From NCBI GenBank assembly GCA_964396895.1, contig CAYNGJ010000005.1, positions 1 to 64,000 on the forward strand: DNA of 64,000 nt, in the 5' to 3' direction. The stretch's first letter is position 1, and every line of letters begins with the position of its first letter. Both the position numbers and the translations under genes were made by a program. The notes beneath the pieces were generated by a model, which was not told the origin of the DNA, did no database searches, and saw nothing but the letters and a program-made list of their open reading frames with translations. This document shows positions 49,673 to 58,326 of this stretch, in pieces. The stretch is from UBA2334 sp964396895 (GTDB taxonomy: Bacteria; Pseudomonadota; Gammaproteobacteria; Burkholderiales; Burkholderiaceae_C).

Positions 49673-50881
49673 GTGAGCAAAACAAACTTGGCAGGCGAGC
49701 CTGCGAAATCCGGGTTCGAAGCGGTCTCACGGGCTGTGGCCCAAGCATCGCTGGCCGCAGGGGTGTGGATGGCTTCTGCCGCGCACGCCGCCGTGAACGA
49801 TCTCCCTGGTGGCCCCGCTGTCAATCAGCTCAATTTTGCGCCTCCAGCCACGAAAATTGCCGAACAGCAACACTGGCTGCACTGGTTCATGATGATCATC
49901 TGCGCGGTGATTTTTGTGCTGGTGTTCGGTGTCATGTTTTACTCCATCGTGAAACACCGCAAGTCGGTGGGTCACAAGTCCCAGGAGTTGCCAGAGCCGA
50001 TTTGGGTGGAGTTGGGCTGGACCATTGTGCCGCTGCTCATTGTCATTGGCATGGCCCTTCCGGCCACCAAGGTGCTGGTGGCGCAAAAGGACACCACCAA
50101 CGCGGACATCACCATCAAAACCACGGGCATGCAGTGGAAGTGGGGCTATGACTACATCAAGGGTCCCGGCGAGGGCATCAGCTTCGTCGCCACGCTGGAC
50201 AACAGCCATCGCGTCATGTCCAACAGCGGTAAGCCCACACCCACCGACGACTACCTCCTGAAAGTAGATAACCCCATGGTGGTGCCCGTGGGCAAAAAAA
50301 TCCGCATGATCACCACGGCCAACGACGTGATTCATTCTTGGATGATTCCCGCATTTGGTGTGAAACAGGATGCCATTCCCGGCTTTGTGCGGGACACCTG
50401 GTTCCGCGCTGAGAAAACCGGCGACTTCTACGGCCAATGTGCGGAGCTGTGTGGCAAGGAGCACGCTTATATGCCCATTCACGTCAAGGTGGTGACCGAT
50501 GCCGAGTACACCGCCTGGGTGGACGGCAAGAAAAAAGAAATGGCCGCTGCCGCCGATGACCCCAGCAAGGTGTGGGCGCTGGCTGATCTGGTCAAGCGCG
50601 GTGAATCCGTTTACGCCGCCAACTGCGTGGCTTGCCATCAGGCCAACGGCAAGGGTGCGGGCCCCATCAAGCCACTCGATGGTTCTGCCATCGTGACCGA
50701 TGCGGCATCTGCCAAAGTCATCAGTACTTTGCTGAACGGTGCGGCTGGCGGTGCGATGCCCGCTTGGAAGCAGCTCAACGACACGGAAATTGCCGCTGTC
50801 ATCACTTACGCCAAGAACACCTGGTCCAACAAGACCGACCAATTGGTTCAGCCTGCCGAGGTGTTGGCCGCGCGCAAATAA
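49673..50881 (+). CDS. coxB: Cytochrome c oxidase subunit II (CoxB) with C-terminal cytochrome c
   Basis: A 402-residue subunit II of the aa3-type oxidase. A signal-like N-terminus (to about 40) precedes two membrane helices (about 70-95 and 108-130). The CuA domain has CAELCGKEHAYM, with two Cys, His and Met ligands and a Glu. A C-terminal cytochrome c domain with CVACH follows (about 320-324). The GTG 49673 is preferred because GAGG lies nine bases before; ATGs at 49652 and 49646 would overlap the proximal FNR box. First gene of the operon. Confidence 0.93.
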   Translation: MSKTNLAGEPAKSGFEAVSRAVAQASLAAGVWMASAAHAAVNDLPGGPAVNQLNFAPPATKIAEQQHWLHWFMMIICAVIFVLVFGVMFYSIVKHRKSVGHKSQELPEPIWVELGWTIVPLLIVIGMALPATKVLVAQKDTTNADITIKTTGMQWKWGYDYIKGPGEGISFVATLDNSHRVMSNSGKPTPTDDYLLKVDNPMVVPVGKKIRMITTANDVIHSWMIPAFGVKQDAIPGFVRDTWFRAEKTGDFYGQCAELCGKEHAYMPIHVKVVTDAEYTAWVDGKKKEMAAAADDPSKVWALADLVKRGESVYAANCVACHQANGKGAGPIKPLDGSAIVTDAASAKVISTLLNGAAGGAMPAWKQLNDTEIAAVITYAKNTWSNKTDQLVQPAEVLAARK

Positions 50882-50926
50882 GCACCACGTGCTTCGTCAA
50901 GTTTTTGAGTTTTCAAGGAAGTCAAC

Positions 50927-52552
50927 ATGAGTGCAGTTCTCGATCATCACGGTCACCACGCACACGACCACGACCATGACCACCACGCCCCCACGGGCTG
51001 GCGGCGGTGGGTGTTTGCCACCAACCACAAGGACATCGGTACCCTGTACCTGATGTTCAGTTTTGTCATGCTGATGATCGGCGGTGTGCTCGCCCTGCTG
51101 ATCCGCGCCGAGTTGTTTCAGCCCGGTTTGCAGTTGGTGAACCCTGAGCTGTTCAACCAGCTCACCACCATGCACGGCCTGATCATGGTGTTCGGTGCCA
51201 TCATGCCGGCCTTTGTGGGCTTTGCGAACTGGATGATTCCGTTGCAGATTGGCGCCTCCGACATGGCTTTTGCCCGCATGAACAACTTCAGCTTCTGGCT
51301 GATGATTCCTGCGGGTCTGATGCTGGCGGGTTCTTTCTTCATGCCCGGTGGTGCACCTGCGGCAGGTTGGACGCTCTATGCCCCCCTGACCTTGCAGATG
51401 GGCCCATCCATGGATGCGGGTATTTTTGCCATGCACATCCTGGGTGCTTCCTCCATCATGGGGTCCATCAACATCATCGTCACCATCCTGAACATGCGTG
51501 CCCCCGGCATGACGCTGATGAAGATGCCCATGTTCTGCTGGACATGGCTCATCACTGCCTACCTGCTGATCGCCGTGATGCCTGTGCTGGCCGGAGCCAT
51601 CACCATGACGTTGACGGACCGCCACTTTGGCACCAGCTTCTTCAATCCCGCCGGTGGTGGTGACCCCGTGATGTACCAGCACATTTTCTGGTTCTTCGGT
51701 CACCCCGAGGTATACATCATGATCCTGCCAGCGTTTGGCATCGTCAGCCAAGTGGTGCCTGCGTTCGCCCGCAAAAAACTGTTTGGTTACGCCTCCATGG
51801 TGTACGCCACGGGTTCCATCGCCATCCTGAGTTTTGTCGTGTGGGCCCACCACATGTTCACCACCGGCATGCCGGTGACGGGTCAGTTGTTCTTCATGTA
51901 CAGCACCATGTTGATTGCAGTGCCCACGGGCGTGAAGATCTTCAACTGGATTGCCACCATGTGGAAGGGTTCGATGACCTTTGAGGTGCCCATGCTGTGG
52001 GCGGTGGGTTTCATTTTCGTGTTCACCATCGGCGGGTTCACTGGTCTGATTCTGTCGATGGCGCCCATTGACATCAACTTCCAGGACACCTACTACGTGG
52101 TGGCTCACTTCCACTATGTGTTGGTGGCCGGTTCCCTGTTCGCCATGTTTGCCGGTGCCTACTATTGGTTGCCCAAGTGGACAGGCGTGATGTACAGCGA
52201 AACGCGCGGTCAGATCCACTTCTGGTGGTCCATGATTTCGTTCAACGTCACCTTCTTTCCCATGCACTTTCTGGGTCTGGCAGGCATGCCCCGTCGTTAT
52301 GCCGACTACCCCATGCAGTTCGCGGACTTCAACATGATTGCGTCCATCGGTGGCTTTGCGTTCGGCATCGCACAGGTGTACTTCTTCCTGGCCGTGGTGC
52401 TGCCTGCCATGCAAGGCAAGGGTGAAAAAGCACCCCAGAAGCCATGGGAAGGCGCTGAGGGCTTGGAGTGGGAAGTGCCGTCTCCGGCACCGTTCCACAC
52501 CTTCGAAAACCCACCCAAGCTGGATGCGACCGCTACCCGCGTGATCGGGTGA
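50927..52552 (+). CDS. ctaD: Cytochrome c oxidase subunit I (CtaD)
   Basis: A 541-residue catalytic subunit with about twelve membrane helices. The heme a ligand lies in TMHGLIMVFG. The CuB His and cross-linked Tyr are in HPEVYIMILPAFG, and the paired AHHMFTTGM and VAHFHYVLV give the remaining copper and heme a3 ligands. The K-channel Lys is in MWKGSMTF. An N-terminal His/Asp-rich tail (residues 7-20, HHGHHAHDHDHDHH) is a likely metal-binding extension. It reduces O2 to water and pumps protons. Confidence 0.96.
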   Translation: MSAVLDHHGHHAHDHDHDHHAPTGWRRWVFATNHKDIGTLYLMFSFVMLMIGGVLALLIRAELFQPGLQLVNPELFNQLTTMHGLIMVFGAIMPAFVGFANWMIPLQIGASDMAFARMNNFSFWLMIPAGLMLAGSFFMPGGAPAAGWTLYAPLTLQMGPSMDAGIFAMHILGASSIMGSINIIVTILNMRAPGMTLMKMPMFCWTWLITAYLLIAVMPVLAGAITMTLTDRHFGTSFFNPAGGGDPVMYQHIFWFFGHPEVYIMILPAFGIVSQVVPAFARKKLFGYASMVYATGSIAILSFVVWAHHMFTTGMPVTGQLFFMYSTMLIAVPTGVKIFNWIATMWKGSMTFEVPMLWAVGFIFVFTIGGFTGLILSMAPIDINFQDTYYVVAHFHYVLVAGSLFAMFAGAYYWLPKWTGVMYSETRGQIHFWWSMISFNVTFFPMHFLGLAGMPRRYADYPMQFADFNMIASIGGFAFGIAQVYFFLAVVLPAMQGKGEKAPQKPWEGAEGLEWEVPSPAPFHTFENPPKLDATATRVIG

Positions 52553-52560
52553 GCACTGCC

Positions 52561-52671
52561 ATGACACCTGAGCAAAAGAAAAATAACCTGAAGCTGGGAT
52601 TGATCCTGGGTTCTGTCGCCGTTGTTTTTTTTCTGGGGTTCATGGCGAAGCTGGTGTTCTTGGGCAAATGA
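52561..52671 (+). CDS. Cytochrome oxidase small assembly protein
   Basis: A 36-residue single-helix membrane protein, MTPEQKKNNLKLGLIL at the start, then a hydrophobic helix (about 12-33). Similar tiny ORFs lie after ctaD in many betaproteobacteria and are annotated as oxidase small assembly proteins, with an unproven role. It starts eight bases after the ctaD stop. Confidence 0.75.
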   Translation: MTPEQKKNNLKLGLILGSVAVVFFLGFMAKLVFLGK

Positions 52672-52686
52672 TCAATTGGCGCTGAC

Positions 52687-53307
52687 ATGGGTTTGAAACA
52701 CGCGAACGTCAACCTGCTGGGCAAGCTGGTGATCATCACCGCAGGCATGTTTGGCTTTGGATACGCGCTGGTGCCGATTTACAACGCCATCTGCGAGGCC
52801 ACGGGCATCAACATCCTGGCCCTCAATGAGCGCGAGGTGAACGGTCAGTCTGCCGCCAAGCTCCCAGCCAACACGCAGGTGGACACGTCGCGTGTCATCA
52901 CCGTCGAATTCGACGTGAACTCCCGCGGTCCCTGGTCGTTCAAGCCAGAGGTGCGGTCGCTGGAGGTGCATCCGGGTCAACTCACCACTGTGGTGTACGA
53001 ATTCCAGAACACCCAGAACCGCACCATGGCCGCTCAGGCCATTCCCAGCTATGCACCGACCCAGGCCATGGCGCATTTCAACAAGTTGGAGTGTTTTTGC
53101 TTCACGCAGTACACACTGGCGCCCGGCGAAAAGAAAGAATGGCCTGTGGCGTTTGTGATTGACCCCAAGCTGCCCAAGGATGTGAAAACCATCACCTTGT
53201 CTTACACATTCTTCGAAGTGGGGGGCAAGGTGCCTGCCGCACCGGCGTCAACCAGTGCGGCGGCAGTGCCTGCTCCGGTGGTGGTGTTGCAGCGGGGTGC
53301 GGTGTGA
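52687..53307 (+). CDS. ctaG: Cytochrome c oxidase assembly protein CtaG/Cox11
   Basis: A 206-residue copper chaperone for CuB in subunit I. A single N-terminal membrane helix (about 12-32) anchors a periplasmic beta-sandwich. The copper motif KLECFCFTQ (about 136-144) with two Cys is present, as is the conserved EFDVNSRGPWSFKPE. A Pro/Ala/Val-rich tail follows. It overlaps the DUF2970 gene. Confidence 0.94.
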   Translation: MGLKHANVNLLGKLVIITAGMFGFGYALVPIYNAICEATGINILALNEREVNGQSAAKLPANTQVDTSRVITVEFDVNSRGPWSFKPEVRSLEVHPGQLTTVVYEFQNTQNRTMAAQAIPSYAPTQAMAHFNKLECFCFTQYTLAPGEKKEWPVAFVIDPKLPKDVKTITLSYTFFEVGGKVPAAPASTSAAAVPAPVVVLQRGAV

Positions 53308-53519
53308 GCACGCCCCCTGTCCACCGTCGAAAACCCAACTTGCTGGCCACAGTGCGGGCAGTGCTTTGGGGGTTTCTGGGCGTGCGTCGCAAGTCGGACT
53401 ACCAGGAAGACATCAACAAGCTCAACCCCCTTCACCTCATGGCGGTGGGGGTGGTGCTGGCCTTTTTGTTTGTCATCGGATTGATGGTCTTGGCCAGTTG
53501 GGCTGTCAAGGTGGCTTGA
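53304..53519 (+). CDS. DUF2970 membrane protein
   Basis: A 71-residue protein with a GTG start overlapping the ctaG stop. The N-terminal part is basic (HRRKPNLLATVRAVLWGFLGVRRK) and the C-terminal part is one membrane helix. DUF2970 proteins are conserved beside oxidase genes in betaproteobacteria; a role in oxidase assembly is plausible but unknown. Confidence 0.8.
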   Translation: MSTPPVHRRKPNLLATVRAVLWGFLGVRRKSDYQEDINKLNPLHLMAVGVVLAFLFVIGLMVLASWAVKVA

Positions 53520-53605
53520 CGGGTGGCCCGGTGGCGAAGACCTGGTTGTGTTTGCCTGGTTTCAGGCGTTGAATTTTTTGTATCGTTAGAAAAACAGGAG
53601 TAAGC

Positions 53606-54487
53606 ATGTCAGCAGCAACACATGGCGGTACGCCTTATTACTTTGTGCCGGGTCCATCCCGGCACCCCGTCATGGCCTCGATCGGGCTGTTCTTCCTCAT
53701 CTTGGGCGCAGGCCAATGGGTGAACGGTGCTGCTTGGGGCGCCTACTCAGTGGCATTTGGCCTGATGTGGTGGCTGTTTGTCCTCTACCAGTGGTTCCGC
53801 GATGCGGTGGCCGAGAGCGAAGGCGGTTTGTATGGTCACAAAATTGACCTGTCCTACCGTTGGAGCATGAGCTGGTTCATCTTCTCCGAGGTCATGTTTT
53901 TCGGCGCATTTTTCACTGCGTTGTGGTGGGCCCGGGTGCACTCCGTGCCGCAACTTGGCAACATCGAGAATGCGCTGATCTGGCCCAATTTCCAAGCCAT
54001 CTGGCCCGGTGTCGTGGCCGGTGCCACCGCTTCTCCTGCAGGCATGGTGGAGCCTTTTCAGACAGTGGGGCCGTTTTGGCTGCCCACCATCAACACCGCG
54101 CTGCTGCTGACCTCCGGTGTGACCCTCACCATCGCCCACCATGCGCTGCAGGCCGGTAACCGGACCAAGACCATTGCCTTCATGTGGTTGACGGTGTTGC
54201 TGGGTGTCACGTTCCTGGGCGTGCAAGGGTACGAATATGCCCACGCCTGGGGTGATTTGAATCTGAAGCTGTCCTCCGGCATTTACGGTTCCACCTTCTA
54301 CATGCTCACGGGCTTTCACGGCTTTCATGTGCTGGTGGGTATGCTGATGCTGTTGTTCATCACCCTGCGCTTGCAAAAAGGTCACTTCACGGCCGACAAG
54401 CACTTCGGTTTTGAAGGGGCGGCTTGGTACTGGCACTTTGTGGATGTGGTCTGGTTGGGTCTGTACGTTCTGGTTTACTGGATGTGA
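53606..54487 (+). CDS. ctaE: Cytochrome c oxidase subunit III (CtaE)
   Basis: A 293-residue membrane protein with seven helices. The conserved start PYYFVPGPSRHPVMASIG, SWFIFSEVMFFGAFFTALWW and the C-terminal HFVDVVWLGLYVLVYWM identify subunit III. It binds lipid and stabilises the proton uptake by subunit I. AGGAG lies seven bases before ATG 53606. An AT-rich stretch in front (53560-53600) could hold a secondary promoter. A terminator follows at 54523. Confidence 0.96.
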   Translation: MSAATHGGTPYYFVPGPSRHPVMASIGLFFLILGAGQWVNGAAWGAYSVAFGLMWWLFVLYQWFRDAVAESEGGLYGHKIDLSYRWSMSWFIFSEVMFFGAFFTALWWARVHSVPQLGNIENALIWPNFQAIWPGVVAGATASPAGMVEPFQTVGPFWLPTINTALLLTSGVTLTIAHHALQAGNRTKTIAFMWLTVLLGVTFLGVQGYEYAHAWGDLNLKLSSGIYGSTFYMLTGFHGFHVLVGMLMLLFITLRLQKGHFTADKHFGFEGAAWYWHFVDVVWLGLYVLVYWM

Positions 54488-54522
54488 TGTCTACGACAGG
54501 CCGAAAGCCTGTCGCAGAATGC

Positions 54523-54548
54523 AAAAAAGCGCCAATGGGCGCTTTTTT
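54523..54548. terminator. Bidirectional terminator
   Basis: AAAAAAGCGCC and GGCGCTTTTTT form a strong stem with loop AATG. It separates ctaE from the minus-strand DUF2909 gene. Confidence 0.92.
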
Positions 54549-54574
54549 GTTGCTTGAAGGCCGAGGCCGCAGCA

Positions 54575-54808
54575 TTACCTGCCTGGCGCGATGCCTGTGG
54601 GCTGTATCCAGCCCATCCAGTGGCTGAGCAAAATGAAGGCAAACAGGAGAATGGATAAGCCAACACGAACGGCCAAGGCTTTGGCCATTCCCCGGCTACG
54701 TGGGGGGGCTTGAGCGCTTTCCGGCTTGCCACCACGCATCATGAAAACCATGGCCACCACCAAACTGCCCACAATGGCCACGAAAGCCAGTATCACCGCA
54801 TAAGTCAT
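54575..54808 (-). CDS. Twin transmembrane protein (DUF2909)
   Basis: A 77-residue protein with two membrane helices (about 5-25 and 50-70) joined by a charged loop (GGKPESAQAPPRSRG). It fits the DUF2909/twin-transmembrane family found in oxidase loci. It is divergent from the SURF1 gene, 18 bases away. Function is unknown. Confidence 0.75.
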   Translation of the reverse strand: MTYAVILAFVAIVGSLVVAMVFMMRGGKPESAQAPPRSRGMAKALAVRVGLSILLFAFILLSHWMGWIQPTGIAPGR

Positions 54809-54826
54809 GTGCCAGATTATCCCCCT

Positions 54827-55570
54827 ATGACCCGTTCTTGGATCAAGCACCAACCGTGGGTGATCGGGCTCGCTGCCTTGTTGGCCGCCAGCCTGACCGT
54901 CTCGCTGGGCCTGTGGCAGCTCCGTCGCGCCGATCAAAAGCTGGGGCTGCAAGCGGCCATGGCGCAGCGCCAGGCGTTGCCGCCGCTGAGCAATGCCGAC
55001 CTGCGTGCATCGGACGACACGCAGGCGATGTGGCACCGACCAGCCGCGCTGCGCGGCCTGTGGGTGGCTGAGGCCACGGTGTTTCTGGACAACCGCCAGA
55101 TGGACCAGCGCCAAGGGTTTTACGTGGTCACGCCACTGCGTCTGACTTCCGACGGTCGTTTGCTGCTGGTGCAACGCGGTTGGGTACCCAGGGACTTTCA
55201 GGACCGCACCAAGGTGCCTGAGGTGCCCACGCCCGTGAACACCGAGGTGGTGGTGTCGGGGCGAATGGCAGCAGCTCCAGCCAAGGTATACGAGCTGGGC
55301 CATTCCGGGTCCGGACCAATCCGGCAGAATCTGTACATTGGCGACGTGGCGAAAGCCTTGGATGCCAATGTCATCGACGGGTCACTGGTGCAGTTGGCAC
55401 CCGTCGCTTCCTCTCCCGATGACGGGCTTGAGCGCCATTGGCCCGCTGTGGCGGTCGACGTGCACAAGCACCACGGGTATGCCTTTCAATGGTTTGGCCT
55501 GAGCGCCCTGATTGTGTTTTTGTATGTCTGGTTCCAAATCATTTCCCCCTGGCGACAAGCCCGTGTCTGA
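54827..55570 (+). CDS. SURF1 family heme A / oxidase assembly protein
   Basis: A 247-residue membrane protein with helices near both ends (about 11-30 and 218-238) and a central periplasmic domain. Family marks are GLWQLRRADQK near residue 28, FLDNRQMDQRQGFYVVTPL and LLVQRGWVP, and a terminal YAFQWFGLSALIVFLYVWF. SURF1 helps insert heme a3 into subunit I. Start ATG 54827 gives the family's length. It overlaps the next gene. Confidence 0.92.
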   Translation: MTRSWIKHQPWVIGLAALLAASLTVSLGLWQLRRADQKLGLQAAMAQRQALPPLSNADLRASDDTQAMWHRPAALRGLWVAEATVFLDNRQMDQRQGFYVVTPLRLTSDGRLLLVQRGWVPRDFQDRTKVPEVPTPVNTEVVVSGRMAAAPAKVYELGHSGSGPIRQNLYIGDVAKALDANVIDGSLVQLAPVASSPDDGLERHWPAVAVDVHKHHGYAFQWFGLSALIVFLYVWFQIISPWRQARV

Positions 55571-56249
55571 GCCGCCAGCGGGCGCTTTCGATCAACCCCT
55601 GGGTCTCACGGTGCACAACTTGCCGACGCCGGATGCACAGGCGTTGGCACACACCCACCGCACCAAGCGTTCGCGCATCAAGTTGCTGTTGCTGTTTCTG
55701 GCCAGCGCCTCGCCCATCGTGGCGTCGTATTTCACCTACTACGTGATTCGCCCCGAAGGGCGCCGCAATTACGGCGAGCTGATCGACCCGCAACGTCCCC
55801 TGCCCGCAGTGACAGGGGTGGACATGGCCGGTGTGTCCAAGCCATTGGAAGGGTTGCGGCACCAGTGGTTGCTGGTATCGGTGTCGGACAGTGCTTGCGA
55901 TGCGCAATGTGAATCTCATTTGTTTTTCAGCCGGCAGTTGCGTGAGGCGCTGGGCAAAGACAAAGATCGGCTTGACTGGGTCTGGTTGCGCACGGGCGAC
56001 GCCGCTGTGCCTGAGTCGTTGAAAGCGGGTTTGCAGACCGCCACCGTGCTCCAGTTGCCCGAAGAGGCAGTGGCCAGTTGGCTCACGCCTGCCACAGGAA
56101 AGCGCCTCAGCGACCACCTCTATGTGGTGGATCCCATGGGCAACTGGATGATGCGTTTCCCCGCGCCGCTGGACGCAGCCAAGGCGCGCAAAGACCTGGA
56201 GCGTCTGATGCGTGCCTCCAGTTCTTGGGATCAGTCTGGGCGACCCTGA
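55524..56249 (+). CDS. SCO-like thioredoxin-fold membrane protein
   Basis: A 241-residue membrane-anchored protein of a group often annotated only by its position in oxidase loci. One membrane helix (about 51-73) leads to a thioredoxin-like domain with C125-DAQ-C129, a CxxxC copper motif like that of SCO1, and a downstream His in SDHLYVVDPMGNW. It is therefore probably a SCO-related copper chaperone or thiol protein, distinct from the SCO1 gene at 58327. The start is uncertain: ATG 55524 overlaps SURF1 by 47 bases, GTG 55563 by eight. Confidence 0.65.
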   Translation: MSGSKSFPPGDKPVSEPPAGAFDQPLGLTVHNLPTPDAQALAHTHRTKRSRIKLLLLFLASASPIVASYFTYYVIRPEGRRNYGELIDPQRPLPAVTGVDMAGVSKPLEGLRHQWLLVSVSDSACDAQCESHLFFSRQLREALGKDKDRLDWVWLRTGDAAVPESLKAGLQTATVLQLPEEAVASWLTPATGKRLSDHLYVVDPMGNWMMRFPAPLDAAKARKDLERLMRASSSWDQSGRP

Positions 56250-56250
56250 C

Positions 56251-57414
56251 ATGGATGCGCAGGCGCTTTACGACCTCAGCCCCACTTTGCGGCTGATGGT
56301 CATGGGTTTGTTGGTGGCCGTGCTGCCTCTGGCGTGGGTGTGGCTGAAAAGTCGCCGGGGTGCTCCCGGTCAACACCTGCAGCTGTTGACGCTGGTCACC
56401 CTGTTTCTGACGTTCGACTTGGTGCTCTTCGGTGCGTTTACCCGCTTGACCGATTCTGGTCTGGGTTGCCCGGATTGGCCAGGGTGCTATGGCCATGCCA
56501 GCCCGGTCGGGGCCAGCGCACACATTGCGAACGCGCAGACGGCCATGCCCACCGGCCCCGTCACCTTGGGTAAGGCCTGGGTGGAAATGATTCACCGCTA
56601 CCTGGCCACGGGGGTGGGCGTGCTGATACTGGCCTTGACCGTCGCCAGTTGGGTGGGGCGGGCGCGTCTGCGGGTGTCGCCCTGGTGGCCCACCCTCACG
56701 CTGGTGTGGGTGTGTGTGCAAGGCGCATTTGGCGCCCTGACGGTGACCATGAAGTTGTTTCCTGCCATCGTGACACTGCACCTGTTGGGGGGCATGGTGT
56801 TGCTGTGGTTGCTCAAGGTGCAGGCACTGCGCTATCAGCACGCACAGGGATGGGCACAGGCACAGACCGTTTGGCGTGCACGGTCGGCCAACCGTCGTCT
56901 GTGGCTGGGTGTCTTTGCGCTGGTCTGGGTGCAAATTGCCTTGGGGGGCTGGGTCAGCACCAACTACGCGGTGCTCGCCTGCTCTGAGTTTCCCACCTGC
57001 CAAGGCAGTTGGTGGCCGGAGATGGACTTTGTTCATGGTTTCGCCTTGTGGCGTGACCTGGGCGAAACCGCGCGGGGCGATGCCTTGCCGTTTGCGGCAC
57101 TCACCGCCATTCACTATGTGCACCGGTTGAGCGCCTGGGCGGTGTTGCTTGGCTTGGCTTGGTTGGCTTGGGCGCTGCACCGTGACCCGTCCACCCGCAG
57201 CGGCGCGCACTGGCTGGCCGGGCTGGCCCTGTGGCAATTTGCCACGGGCCTGTCCAACGTGGTGCTGGACTGGCCGCTGCTGGCCGCCGTCTCCCACACC
57301 GGCGGCGCGGCGGCCCTGGTGGTGGTGCTGGCGGGCGTGGGTTTGCCCCGCGCCGCGCACCCACCACACCCTTCTCTGACCCCTTCTGTCCGCCCTGCCG
57401 GAATCCACGCATGA
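56251..57414 (+). CDS. ctaA: Heme A synthase CtaA/COX15
   Basis: A 387-residue membrane protein with eight helices that oxidises heme O to heme A. The conserved His are in EMIHRYLATGVGV, TLHLLGGMVLLWL, FAALTAIHYVHRLSAW and AVSHTGGAAAL. The family's characteristic opening FGAFTRLTDSGLGCPDWPGCYG is present. It follows the SCO-like gene by one base, so is coupled. Its stop overlaps ctaB (ATGA). Confidence 0.95.
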   Translation: MDAQALYDLSPTLRLMVMGLLVAVLPLAWVWLKSRRGAPGQHLQLLTLVTLFLTFDLVLFGAFTRLTDSGLGCPDWPGCYGHASPVGASAHIANAQTAMPTGPVTLGKAWVEMIHRYLATGVGVLILALTVASWVGRARLRVSPWWPTLTLVWVCVQGAFGALTVTMKLFPAIVTLHLLGGMVLLWLLKVQALRYQHAQGWAQAQTVWRARSANRRLWLGVFALVWVQIALGGWVSTNYAVLACSEFPTCQGSWWPEMDFVHGFALWRDLGETARGDALPFAALTAIHYVHRLSAWAVLLGLAWLAWALHRDPSTRSGAHWLAGLALWQFATGLSNVVLDWPLLAAVSHTGGAAALVVVLAGVGLPRAAHPPHPSLTPSVRPAGIHA

Positions 57415-58319
57415 GTACCGCCACCACACCGCCCATGGGCCACACGCTGTCCACTTGGCGGCAGTTCAACGCACTGACCAAGCCCAGGGTCATTCAGCTG
57501 ATTGTGTTTTGCGCCCTGATTGGCATGGTGCTGGCCGTGCCAGGCTTGCCCAGTTGGGCGCAAGTTCAGCGGGCCGCAGTGGCCTGTCTGGGCATTTGGC
57601 TGGTGGCAGGTGCGGCCGCTGCCTTCAACTGTGTGGTGGAACAGCACATCGACGCGCGCATGCGCCGCACCGCCTGGCGCCCCACCGCCAAGGGCGAGTT
57701 GACCAACATCCAGACGCTGGGTTTTTCAGCCGCGCTGTGCACCGCCGGCTCGGTGTTGTTGTACCTGTGGGTCAACCCGCTCACCATGTGGCTGACCTTT
57801 GCCACTTTTGTCGGTTATGCCGTCATTTACACCGTCATCCTCAAGCCACTGACCCCCCAGAACATCGTCATTGGTGGTGCATCGGGCGCCATGCCGCCCG
57901 TGCTGGGCTGGTCCGCCATGACCGGTGACGTGGGGCCGGAAGCCGGCATTTTGTTTCTGATCATCTTCCTGTGGACGCCGCCGCACTTCTGGGCGCTGGC
58001 GCTGTACCGGGTGGAGGACTACCGCAAATCGGGTTTGCCCATGCTGCCGGTGACGCACGGCTCCGAGTTCACACGGCTGCAGATACTGCTCTACACCTTC
58101 ATCCTGTTTGCGGCTTGCCTCATGCCCTTCATGTACGGCATGAGTGGCTGGTTGTACCTGGCCGCAGCGGTGCTGCTGTCCATCGGGTTTTGTCTGTACG
58201 CTTGGTGGCTGTGGCGTGACTACTCCGATGCCCTGGCACGCAAAACCTTCCGTTTTTCCCTGATCCACCTGTCACTGCTGTTCGCGGCCTTGTTGTTGGA
58301 CCACTACTTGTTGGGTTGA
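57411..58319 (+). CDS. ctaB: Protoheme IX farnesyltransferase CtaB/COX10
   Basis: A 302-residue UbiA-type prenyltransferase that makes heme O. The Asp/Asn motif is NCVVEQHIDARMRRT (about 72-86), with the second polar motif YRVEDYRKSGLPMLP (about 200-214). LTKPRVIQLIVFCALIGM starts the first of about nine helices. It is coupled to ctaA by ATGA, and heme A synthesis is thereby organised in one unit. Confidence 0.95.
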   Translation: MSTATTPPMGHTLSTWRQFNALTKPRVIQLIVFCALIGMVLAVPGLPSWAQVQRAAVACLGIWLVAGAAAAFNCVVEQHIDARMRRTAWRPTAKGELTNIQTLGFSAALCTAGSVLLYLWVNPLTMWLTFATFVGYAVIYTVILKPLTPQNIVIGGASGAMPPVLGWSAMTGDVGPEAGILFLIIFLWTPPHFWALALYRVEDYRKSGLPMLPVTHGSEFTRLQILLYTFILFAACLMPFMYGMSGWLYLAAAVLLSIGFCLYAWWLWRDYSDALARKTFRFSLIHLSLLFAALLLDHYLLG

Positions 58320-58326
58320 AACCGTC

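Noticed and set aside
50897..52567. Minus-strand ORF of 556 residues opposite ctaD
   Set aside because: The subunit I reading is certain; the antisense product is His/Gly/Gln-rich without a domain.
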